Positions 5,979 through 11,817 of a stretch of 11,817 bases of DNA are shown here, piece by piece. The notes below the pieces were generated by a model. The model was not told the DNA's origin. It saw only the letters and a list, made by a program, of their open reading frames with translations, and did not search any database. The DNA is from Methanobacteriota archaeon (GTDB lineage Archaea > Altiarchaeota > Altiarchaeia > IMC4 > QMZM01), in NCBI GenBank assembly GCA_021731385.1, contig JAKFXM010000188.1, positions 1-11,817 on the forward strand. The letters are read 5' to 3'. The first letter of the stretch is position 1. Each line of letters begins with the position of its first letter. A program made the translations under genes and the position numbers.

Positions 5979-6788
5979 GTGGCCGTAGATTTAAGCAAAC
6001 TTTCTCCTTCAGAAAGATATGGGCTAATTGGAAAACTCATTGAAGAGATAAAACTCAGGAAATATTCCTTCCAGACAGGAAAGGCTTACCTGAATATTGT
6101 TAAAGACTTTCTAAAATCAGGAAAAACTGCAAGAGATTTTCTGCTTTCTTATTCAAACAATAGCAATTCAACAATGCGCAGTGTTTATTTTGCACTGAAG
6201 TTTTTCCATGAAAATGTTCTGGATGAAAAGTTTGATGAGAAAATTCCTCTTGCCAAAAAGGGATTAAAACTTCCTGTTGTTTTGAGTAAGGAAGAAATAA
6301 TCAGGATGATTGAAAACACAAAAAACATAAAGCATAAACTCGTGCTAATGCTTCTTTACTATGCAGGTTTAAGATTGAGTGAAATTACAAATCTGAAATG
6401 GAGTGATACCGATTTTGATCGCGGTTTGATTCATATTAAAACCGCTAAAGGAAACAGGGAAAGAGTTGTATTTTTGCATGAAAAATTAAGGGATATGCTT
6501 ATAGCCAATAAGACAGATAACGATGGGCTGATTTTAATATCGGAGAGGGGCAGTAGATATAACAAAAGAACAATTCAATTAATAGCGCTGCATACTGCAA
6601 AAAAAGCAGGAATAATTAAAAGAGTTACCCCGCACACACTAAGACACTCTTTCGCAACACACTTACTCGAGGGAGGAGCGGATATAAGATATATCCAGCA
6701 ATTATTGGGTCATAAAAATCTTCAAACAACCCAGATATACACTCATGTTGCAAATAAGGATATAAAAAGACTCGCAAATTTGTTGTAG
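5979..6788 (+). CDS. xerA: Archaeal Xer tyrosine recombinase XerA
   Basis: A 269-aa tyrosine recombinase. The N-terminal SAM-like DNA-binding domain covers about 15-85 and the catalytic domain about 100-269. Active-site residues visible: R132 in AGLRLSE, K157 in the TAKGNRER beta-hairpin, H219-x-x-R222 in HTLRHSF, H245 in LLGHKN, and nucleophile Y254 in TQIYTHV. Archaeal XerA resolves chromosome dimers at a dif site and is usually a chromosomal gene. The size and the lack of the extra IntI helix argue against an integron integrase. The start is GTG: no ATG occurs in frame between the upstream stop (5901-5903) and here, and the TATA box is placed for a leaderless message. hef begins one base after the stop, so the two are co-transcribed. 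I did not find a convincing dif site in the window. Confidence 0.93.
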   Translation: MAVDLSKLSPSERYGLIGKLIEEIKLRKYSFQTGKAYLNIVKDFLKSGKTARDFLLSYSNNSNSTMRSVYFALKFFHENVLDEKFDEKIPLAKKGLKLPVVLSKEEIIRMIENTKNIKHKLVLMLLYYAGLRLSEITNLKWSDTDFDRGLIHIKTAKGNRERVVFLHEKLRDMLIANKTDNDGLILISERGSRYNKRTIQLIALHTAKKAGIIKRVTPHTLRHSFATHLLEGGADIRYIQQLLGHKNLQTTQIYTHVANKDIKRLANLL

Positions 6789-6789
6789 A

Positions 6790-9036
6790 ATGTTCGTAAC
6801 CCATCCATTGATAAAACAAGACACAGTAAACCTCAGGAGATATCAGGAGGCAATAGTAGCAAGGGCGATTGATGCAAACACCCTTGTTGTATTGCCAACG
6901 GGGCTTGGAAAGACACTGATAGCTGCAATGGTTTCTGCACACAGGCTTCATAATTTTCCTGACTCAAAGGTGCTTTTTTTAGCACCAACAAGGCCATTGG
7001 CAGTTCAACACCATAAGACATTTGAAAGAATCATAGATGTTTCAAATATGGTAGTCCTTACAGGGATGGATGCAATTTCAAAAAGGTCAGAATTATGGAA
7101 AAACAACAGGATAATCTTTGCAACCCCGCAGACGATAGAGAATGATATAATGAGAGGGTTGGATTTGAGTGATAGTGTTCTTATAGTCTTTGATGAATGC
7201 CATCGTGCCCTTGGGAATTATTCCTATGTTTATATCTCACAGAGATATATGAAGATGGCAAAAAACCCGCTAATTCTCGGTCTGACTGCATCACCAAGCA
7301 GTGATGATGAAACTGTTAAAGAGATATGCAGGAATTTATTTATCGCGCAGGTAGAAGTAAAAACAGAACATGATGTGGATGTAAAGCCTTACATACAGGA
7401 AGTTAATGTGGAGTGGATCAAGGTAGAACTCCCTGAGGAATTCAAAAAGGTAAAATCCATGATTGAAGAAATTCTAAAAGAAGAAATTTCGGAATTAAAA
7501 AACAGGGAATACCTAAAGAGTGCCAGTCGGGATAAAATAAATAAGAGAATTCTGCTTCAGATTCAGGGCGAGATAAGAAAGGAAATTACCTCGGGTATGG
7601 ACTCTTTCGTTCCTGCATCAATTGTTGCGGGCGCTATAAAGATAAATCATGCACTTGAACTTCTGGAAACGCAGGGAATTTCCTCACTGAACAGTTATCT
7701 TGAAAGGCTTCAAAAACAGAAATCAATGGCTGTAAAAAAATTATTCTCTGATGAAAGGATGAAAAATCTTGTAAAGATTGTGCATGATTTAAATGTCCTT
7801 AGGGTAGATCATCCAAAACTCGATGAAGTTGTAAATTTGGTGAAGAAACACAATGATGAGAAGATTTTGATATTTACGCAGTATAGGGATTCTGTTGAGA
7901 AGATAATGGAGAGATTAAATGAAAACGATATACTTGCTCATGAGTTCATTGGGCAGGCACAAAAAGGCGGGAAGAAAGGGATGACGCAGAAAGAACAGAT
8001 AAAAACATTAGAAAATTTTAGGGAAGGAAAGTATAATGTCCTAACCTGCACATCAGTGGCGGAAGAAGGTCTTGACATACCAAAAGTGGATTTGGTTATA
8101 TTTTACGAACCAATTCCCTCGGAAATAAGGACAATACAGAGAAGGGGCAGGACAGGAAGAAGTTCTGCAGGAAGGGTTGTTGTTTTAATGGCAAAGAACA
8201 CAAGGGATGAGGGCTATTACTGGGCGTCTGTTCATAAGGAAAGGAAAATGGGCGATATTATGAGAAAAATGCGCGGGAGATTTGAAGAATGTGGGGGGCA
8301 ACAAAGTTTGGTAAGATATAATGCAAGCAATTTAGATAATGATGAAATTGAGGTAATTCATGGTCGGGGGCATAAAGGTTCTGATACAAAGGAGATAAAA
8401 ATATTTGCTGATGTACGGGAGAGAAATCCGGAAATTCTGAGGATACTAAGTGAAAAGGTTAGGGTTGAGATAAAGCAGTTAGAGGTTGGAGATTTTATCC
8501 TAAGTGATAGGGTTGGCGTTGAAAGGAAAATCGTTTCCGATTTCGTACAGTCAATAATTGATAAAAGACTGCTGGAGCAGGCAAGCAATCTTTCAAGGAG
8601 TTTTAAAATTCCCGTAATGATAATAGAGGGTGAGGAGAGCATGTATTCCCTTAGGGACATACACCCGAATGCAATAAGGGGTGCTTTAGCATCACTTGCG
8701 ATAGATTTCGGAATTTCAATAATTCCAAGCAGGGATGAGGAGGATACCGCTCTCTTTCTTTATATGATTGCAAAGAGAGAGCAGATAGATGAGAAGAGGG
8801 AAATTGCACTCAGGGGGGAGAGAAAACCGTTTTCAACAGAGGAAAGGCAGAGGTATGTAATAGAATCATTCCCCAGCATCTCGGCGGTGCTTGCAAAAAG
8901 GCTCCTTGAACATTTCGGCAGTGTAAGGGGGATTGTAAATGCAACTGAAAAAGAACTGGTGGAGGTTGAGGGAATCGGTGAGATAAAGGCAAAGGAGATG
9001 GTAAAAATTGCAAGAAGCCTTTACAGGGTTTCTTGA
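6790..9036 (+). CDS. hef: Hef helicase/XPF-type nuclease
   Basis: A 748-aa euryarchaeal Hef. The N-terminal SF2 helicase has Walker A VLPTGLGKT (K41), DECH (135-138), TAS (166-168), an inserted helical domain (about 220-330) and motif VI QRRGRTGR (450-457). The C-terminal XPF/Mus81 nuclease begins near 536 with FADVRE and has VGDF (D568) and VERKIVSDF (E578, R579, K580, D584), the intact ERKxxxD active site. Two helix-hairpin-helix motifs close the protein (about 693-742, with VEGIGEIKAKEMV). Hef is the archaeal counterpart of FANCM plus XPF: it unwinds and cuts stalled forks and branched DNA and binds PCNA. All catalytic residues appear intact and the length is normal. The ATG follows the xerA TAG by one base, without its own promoter or ribosome site. 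A strong hairpin begins at the base after its TGA. Confidence 0.96.
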   Translation: MFVTHPLIKQDTVNLRRYQEAIVARAIDANTLVVLPTGLGKTLIAAMVSAHRLHNFPDSKVLFLAPTRPLAVQHHKTFERIIDVSNMVVLTGMDAISKRSELWKNNRIIFATPQTIENDIMRGLDLSDSVLIVFDECHRALGNYSYVYISQRYMKMAKNPLILGLTASPSSDDETVKEICRNLFIAQVEVKTEHDVDVKPYIQEVNVEWIKVELPEEFKKVKSMIEEILKEEISELKNREYLKSASRDKINKRILLQIQGEIRKEITSGMDSFVPASIVAGAIKINHALELLETQGISSLNSYLERLQKQKSMAVKKLFSDERMKNLVKIVHDLNVLRVDHPKLDEVVNLVKKHNDEKILIFTQYRDSVEKIMERLNENDILAHEFIGQAQKGGKKGMTQKEQIKTLENFREGKYNVLTCTSVAEEGLDIPKVDLVIFYEPIPSEIRTIQRRGRTGRSSAGRVVVLMAKNTRDEGYYWASVHKERKMGDIMRKMRGRFEECGGQQSLVRYNASNLDNDEIEVIHGRGHKGSDTKEIKIFADVRERNPEILRILSEKVRVEIKQLEVGDFILSDRVGVERKIVSDFVQSIIDKRLLEQASNLSRSFKIPVMIIEGEESMYSLRDIHPNAIRGALASLAIDFGISIIPSRDEEDTALFLYMIAKREQIDEKREIALRGERKPFSTEERQRYVIESFPSISAVLAKRLLEHFGSVRGIVNATEKELVEVEGIGEIKAKEMVKIARSLYRVS

Positions 9037-9062
9037 TGCTATGTAATCAAAATTACATAGCA
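9037..9062 (+). other. Perfect hairpin directly after the hef stop codon
   Basis: TGCTATGTAAT (9037-9047) and ATTACATAGCA (9052-9062) form an 11-bp perfect stem with a CAAA loop, starting at the base after the TGA. There is no T-run after it, so it is not a classical terminator; it may protect or define the 3' end of the hef message. Confidence 0.6.
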
Positions 9063-9065
9063 GTT

Positions 9066-9199
9066 AAGATTTTGCGTCCCGAAAAATTTGCATTGCAAAT
9101 TTTTGGGCCCGAAAAACTGCTTTGCAGTTTTTGGGCCAAATTGGGCAGAGCCCAATTCGGGCCCATCGGGCCTTTGGCTCGATCGGGTAGCAAAATCTT
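9066..9199. repeat. Four-hairpin structured element
   Basis: AAGATTTTGC (9066-9075) pairs perfectly with GCAAAATCTT (9190-9199), enclosing four successive triloop hairpins. H1 is 9078-9107 (arms AAAAATTTGC, loop ATT). H2 is about 9106-9137 (arms AAAAACTGC, loop TTT). H3 is 9139-9157 (arms AATTGGGC, loop AGA). H4 is 9165-9183 (ATCGGGCC / GGCTCGAT, one wobble, loop TTT). H1 and H2 carry the same extra G after CCC in the left arm. Linkers are GGGCCC-like. Stem sequences differ completely while pairing is kept, which points to structure rather than code. Either a structured RNA or a mobile palindromic repeat array; no tRNA hallmarks. Confidence 0.65.
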
Positions 9200-9205
9200 C
9201 TTGAA

Positions 9206-9213
9206 TATATAAA
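9206..9213 (+). promoter_or_regulatory. TATA box of the coiled-coil gene
   Basis: TATATAAA lies 35-42 nt before the ATG at 9248, predicting transcription start near 9235. It is enclosed by the inverted pair CTTGAAT (9200-9206) and ATTCAAG (9213-9219), a possible operator overlapping the promoter. Confidence 0.5.
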
Positions 9214-9247
9214 TTCAAGTAATACAAATAAAGATTAGAGAGTAGAT

Positions 9248-10507
9248 ATGAATAAAAAGAATATTAATAAACTTGAGGAAAAGTTGAAGATGGAGGAGGA
9301 AGAATTACAGAAAAAAGAGGAAGAGTTAAAAAGGAAAGATGCAAAATTAAGAGAGGAAGAAGATGAGATTGAGCTATTTTTTGCCAGGGAAAGGGATGTA
9401 AAACAAAAGCTTGATGATTTGAAGGTAAGGGAAGGTGCTGTTATAGCTGATGAAAAACGACTCAAGAGGATAGAGGAAGACCTTGTTGGAAGAGAGGCGG
9501 ATTTGAAAAAAAAAGAGGGAATATTAAGTGAGAGGGAGAATATGATAAGGGGAAGGGAAGATGTCCTTATAAAAAGGGAGACCGAGATAAAGGCAAAAGA
9601 AGAGAATCTGCTTCTCATGGAGAAGGAGATTCGGGATATTGAAACACGCGATAAGGAGTTAATAGGGAAAGAGAATGAAATTCAGGGAAGATTATTGGAA
9701 AAAGAGAAAGCAATAAAAGAGAAGATTGATGAATTGTCACAAAGGGAGGAGGATTTAACGGCCAGAGAGAAGAATTTGAATATTGGGGGGAACGAAGTGA
9801 AATTGGAGGATGAGAGGATATCCAAGAAAGAAATCGGTCTAAAGAAAACTGAGGAAGATTTTATAAAAAAGGAAAAGGATCTAAGTAAAAAAATAAAAGA
9901 GATGGAAGACATATTAAAAGACAGTCAGATAGCTTTAAGAAAAAAAACAGGGGAATTAGAAATTTTATCCGGGATTCCGCCCCAGAGTTTAGATCCGAGA
10001 GCAGATGGGGGTGGGCTGATAAAGCCGCCTGAAAAACCAGAAGAGTTTTCGGTTCCAACAAGAGAAAAGCACAAATTTGAAGACCTTGTCCCTATGAAAA
10101 AAGCCGAGGTTGGGAAAGAGGGGTTGGAAGGGTATGAAATTCCTGTAGAAACTGCCAAACATGTTGAGACAGGGGTTACTCCCGAGGTTTCAGGGGTTGA
10201 AGAACTACCAGAAAAGGCAGGACCTATGACATCTGATGACCTCCTGAAAATTGTACAGAGAGATAAGAGGGTTAGATTAAAGAATGCAGCAAAAGAACTT
10301 AACATAAGCGAGGGTGTAATTAATGAGTGGGCAAACGAATTAATGAAAAAGGGTTTGGTTGAAATTCGCCCCAGATTTTTGGGTGGGGTGGACATAGAAC
10401 TGACAAAAGACGCATTGAAAAAAATTAAAGACATTGAAGAGGAAAGAAGGGTGGAGAGGATAAGGGAGGAACTCAGAAGGATAAGGGAGGAACAGGTGAG
10501 TAGATGA
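9248..10507 (+). CDS. Coiled-coil protein with C-terminal winged helix, function unknown
   Basis: A 419-aa cytosolic protein without signal peptide or membrane segment. Residues 4-240 are an almost unbroken Glu/Lys-rich coiled coil with recurring RE-x-x-L/I spacing at heptad-like intervals (for example READLKKKEGILSERENMI, 82-100). Residues 241-326 are a Pro/Gly-rich flexible linker. Residues 328-392 look like a winged helix-turn-helix: DLLKIVQRDKRVRLKNAAKELNISEGVINEWANELMKKGLVEI, then a wing ending in GGVDIELTKDAL. The tail (393-419) is a strongly charged helix with two REE(L/Q) repeats, where a 74-bp duplication begins. I do not recognise a named family. A rod-like dimer that binds DNA through the winged helix, as a regulator or chromosome-organising factor, is inferred. 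It has its own TATA box and follows hef. The low-complexity composition will give misleading matches to myosin- or SMC-like proteins. Confidence 0.85.
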   Translation: MNKKNINKLEEKLKMEEEELQKKEEELKRKDAKLREEEDEIELFFARERDVKQKLDDLKVREGAVIADEKRLKRIEEDLVGREADLKKKEGILSERENMIRGREDVLIKRETEIKAKEENLLLMEKEIRDIETRDKELIGKENEIQGRLLEKEKAIKEKIDELSQREEDLTAREKNLNIGGNEVKLEDERISKKEIGLKKTEEDFIKKEKDLSKKIKEMEDILKDSQIALRKKTGELEILSGIPPQSLDPRADGGGLIKPPEKPEEFSVPTREKHKFEDLVPMKKAEVGKEGLEGYEIPVETAKHVETGVTPEVSGVEELPEKAGPMTSDDLLKIVQRDKRVRLKNAAKELNISEGVINEWANELMKKGLVEIRPRFLGGVDIELTKDALKKIKDIEEERRVERIREELRRIREEQVSR

Positions 10508-10581
10508 GTAAAATTAGGGTTGATAAGGGCAGGGTTGCCCTTATACTCAGAAGGATAAGGGAGGAACAGGTGAGTAGATGA
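10504..10581 (+). CDS. Micro-ORF created by the 74-bp duplication
   Basis: A 25-aa ORF, MSKIRVDKGRVALILRRIRE then EQVSR. Its ATG overlaps the coiled-coil gene's TGA (ATGA). Because the repeat length is 74 (not a multiple of three), it runs into copy 2 in the frame that encodes the tail of the large protein and ends in the same EQVSR. Probably a by-product of the duplication; expression by coupled re-initiation is possible but unproven. Confidence 0.3.
   Translation: MSKIRVDKGRVALILRRIREEQVSR
10523..10544 (+). other. Hairpin in repeat copy 1
   Basis: ATAAGGGCA and TGCCCTTAT form a perfect 9-bp stem with a GGGT loop, inside the micro-ORF. No T-run follows, so termination is doubtful. Confidence 0.55.
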
Positions 10582-10661
10582 GTAAAATTAGGGTTGATAA
10601 GGGCAGGGTTGCCCTTATACTTAGAAGGATAAGGGATAAAGAGAGGGGGGTATTTGAATAG
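10578..10661 (+). CDS. Small basic ORF between the coiled-coil gene and the radical SAM gene
   Basis: A 27-aa ORF, MSKIRVDKGRVALILRRIRD then KERGVFE, again overlapping the preceding stop as ATGA. It is probably the ancestral small ORF that followed the coiled-coil gene before duplication. It ends 12 nt before the radical SAM ATG, so it bridges the two genes. No family is recognised; it may be a coupling leader peptide or non-coding. Confidence 0.35.
   Translation: MSKIRVDKGRVALILRRIRDKERGVFE
10597..10618 (+). other. Hairpin in repeat copy 2
   Basis: Identical to the hairpin 74 bp upstream: 9-bp stem ATAAGGGCA/TGCCCTTAT with a GGGT loop. Confidence 0.55.
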
Positions 10662-10673
10662 GTTTTGTTTTGA

Positions 10674-11817
10674 ATGTCTGAAAGGATATTTTTTCTGAAA
10701 TCTGGAAAATGTGCATGGGGTGGATGTTTATTTTGCGGCTACGGGAAATTTTATAGTAAAGAATCAACTGTTGAGAGTCTCAGAGAGGAATTTGATTCGT
10801 TTTTCAGGGAAAATTTAGATAATAAAACAACGCATGTAAAGGTTTTCGGCTCCGGGAGTTTTCTTGATGAAAAACAGATTCCGGGGGAATCAAAACAATA
10901 TTTCATAGAAAGATGCAAGGAGAGCAGTATAAAGGAATTAACAATAGAATCCCGTCCTGAATTTATAACTGCCGGGAAATTAAAGGAATTTAATGGCATA
11001 AATCTTACTGTCGCTGTTGGATTGGAGGTTGCAGATAACCATATTCTTGACAAGATCAATAAGGGTTTTTGTCTGAGAGATTATGAAAATGCTGCAGGAA
11101 TTTTGCATTCTCATGGCTGCAAATTAAGGACATATCTTCTGGTTAATCCACCATTTGTGGATGACACCAAGAAAAGCCTCAATGATTCTGTTGAATACGC
11201 CCTGAGATATTCAGATTCAATAGTCCTTATAAATCTTCTGCCCCATAGCAATTCTGATCTGTTCAAAATGTGGCTTCGCGGTGAGTGGAATTTCCTGAGC
11301 AGGGAGGAATTTTACAAAGTCACGGAAAAATTTAAGGATAACCCAAAGATTGAACTTGACCCCGAGACATTCAGATTTATTCCGAAATTTCCAAAAAACC
11401 TAAGGGCAAATTTGAACGGTGTAGGGGAGGAATTTCTCACGCATCCGCACTTCGAGGTTTGGCAGGACTATTTGGTTAGATGGTATAAACCACCACAGGA
11501 TAAGGGGATTCTTTTATTTCTTCCATGTTCTTATGAAAAACCATATTCAGAATCAAGGACACATAGAGGGATAGTAGGAAAATTAAAAAACCTGAATTTC
11601 TACAATAAAATTCATCAGGTGATGATAAGCAATGCCGGTGTAATCCCAAGAGAGTTTGAGGACATGTATCCATTTGATGCCTATGACTGGGACGAGAGGA
11701 TGGAAAACCCGGAGATAAAGAGGAGGTATATAGAAGTAACTGCCAAAAGGTTGGAAAATTATTTAAATGCCCACAAATACAAAAAAATATTCTGCTTTTT
11801 GAAATATGACTCTGAAT
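10674..11817 (+). CDS. RaSEA-like radical SAM protein fused to DUF5591 (3' end beyond window)
   Basis: A partial ORF, 381 codons to the window edge without a stop. Residues 1 to about 260 match the archaeosine radical SAM family (RaSEA, TIGR01210 type): Cys motif C13-x4-C18-x2-C21 followed by GYG, then VKVFGSGSFLDEKQIP, LTIESRPEFIT, VAVGLEVADNHILDKINKGF and LRTYLLVNPPF. After residue 275 comes a second domain, FLPCSYEKPYSESRTHRG, then VISNAGVIPREFEDMYPFDAYDWD-type text, typical of the DUF5591 domain of archaeosine synthase ArcS. In the known pathway ArcS adds lysine to preQ0 at position 15 of tRNA and RaSEA cleaves the adduct to archaeosine. Here both parts appear in one chain, so the protein may join the two steps or use the extra domain for tRNA binding. 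A TGA immediately before ATG 10674 fixes the start. No own promoter is seen; probably co-transcribed with the genes upstream. Confidence 0.85.
   Translation, partial: MSERIFFLKSGKCAWGGCLFCGYGKFYSKESTVESLREEFDSFFRENLDNKTTHVKVFGSGSFLDEKQIPGESKQYFIERCKESSIKELTIESRPEFITAGKLKEFNGINLTVAVGLEVADNHILDKINKGFCLRDYENAAGILHSHGCKLRTYLLVNPPFVDDTKKSLNDSVEYALRYSDSIVLINLLPHSNSDLFKMWLRGEWNFLSREEFYKVTEKFKDNPKIELDPETFRFIPKFPKNLRANLNGVGEEFLTHPHFEVWQDYLVRWYKPPQDKGILLFLPCSYEKPYSESRTHRGIVGKLKNLNFYNKIHQVMISNAGVIPREFEDMYPFDAYDWDERMENPEIKRRYIEVTAKRLENYLNAHKYKKIFCFLKYDSE

Larger units (their letters stand above)
10471..10636 (+). repeat. 74-bp exact tandem duplication with a partial third copy
   Basis: 10471-10544 and 10545-10618 are identical over 74 bp, and 10619-10636 repeats the first 18 bases with one change (ACTTAG for ACTCAG). 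Each full copy holds the end of the coiled-coil frame, an ATGA stop-start overlap and a 9-bp hairpin. The identity of the copies implies a recent event, or possibly an assembly artefact. Confidence 0.9.

Noticed and set aside
5904..5990. dif site for XerA in the xerA upstream region
   Set aside because: TATTACTACTA and TAGTATAGTAATA form only a poor, widely spaced inverted pair, not the 11-6-11 plan of dif.
9066..9199. tRNA or tRNA-like gene
   Set aside because: It has four hairpins in a closing stem, but it is too long and lacks T-loop, anticodon-loop and CCA-end features; the triloops do not fit.
9039..9227. Minus-strand 62-aa ORF
   Set aside because: It is a translation of the four-hairpin element; the repeated FGPK/FGTQ text comes from the palindromic units, not a protein.
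9235..9618. Minus-strand Ser/Phe-rich 127-aa ORF
   Set aside because: It is the antisense shadow of a Glu/Lys-rich coiled coil, which always gives long Ser/Phe/Leu-rich reverse frames.

Overview
The window looks like a chromosomal segment of a euryarchaeote-type archaeon, probably an uncultivated lineage. The evidence is the gene set: Hef helicase/nuclease, XerA recombinase, the archaeal riboflavin-pathway reductase ArfC, an Rnl3-type archaeal RNA ligase and an archaeosine-pathway radical SAM enzyme. TATA boxes lie about 25 nt before likely transcription starts, strong Shine-Dalgarno sites are scarce, and xerA appears leaderless with a GTG start. The base composition is A+T-rich. No rRNA, tRNA or CRISPR array is visible.

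Layout. (1) 22-2321: a tight three-gene plus-strand operon of a Cas4-like Fe-S nuclease, ArfC and an RNA ligase, with a 6-nt gap and then an ATGA overlap. (2) 2413-4291: a complete IS1182-family insertion sequence with 22-bp perfect terminal inverted repeats. It carries a 57-aa AbrB-like passenger ORF and an intact DDE transposase, and its left end holds a large nested inverted repeat over the passenger's start codon. (3) 4290-5555: a minus-strand lipoprotein esterase of the feruloyl-esterase/PHB-depolymerase type, flanked by imperfect inverted repeats and apparently an acquired accessory gene. (4) 5561-5881: a gene-free block of nested inverted repeats rich in a GCGAAGCGAG-like motif. (5) 5979-9036: xerA and hef separated by one base, a chromosome-maintenance and fork-repair pair. 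(6) 9037-9199: a hairpin right at the hef stop, then a 134-bp element made of a closing stem around four successive triloop hairpins. (7) 9248-10661: a long coiled-coil protein with a C-terminal winged helix, whose 3' end was remodelled by an exact 74-bp tandem duplication that created ATGA-overlapping micro-ORFs. (8) 10674 to the window end: a RaSEA-like radical SAM protein fused to a DUF5591 domain, cut by the window edge, acting in tRNA archaeosine synthesis.

Most genes are chromosomal housekeeping (riboflavin/F420 precursor synthesis, RNA joining, recombination, fork repair, tRNA modification). The accessory part is roughly 2413-5900, with the IS, the esterase and the repeat-rich spacer. 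The points most worth a second look are the four-hairpin element at 9066-9199, the 74-bp duplication with coupled micro-ORFs, the radical SAM-DUF5591 fusion, the structured left end of the IS, and the inverted repeats around the esterase.
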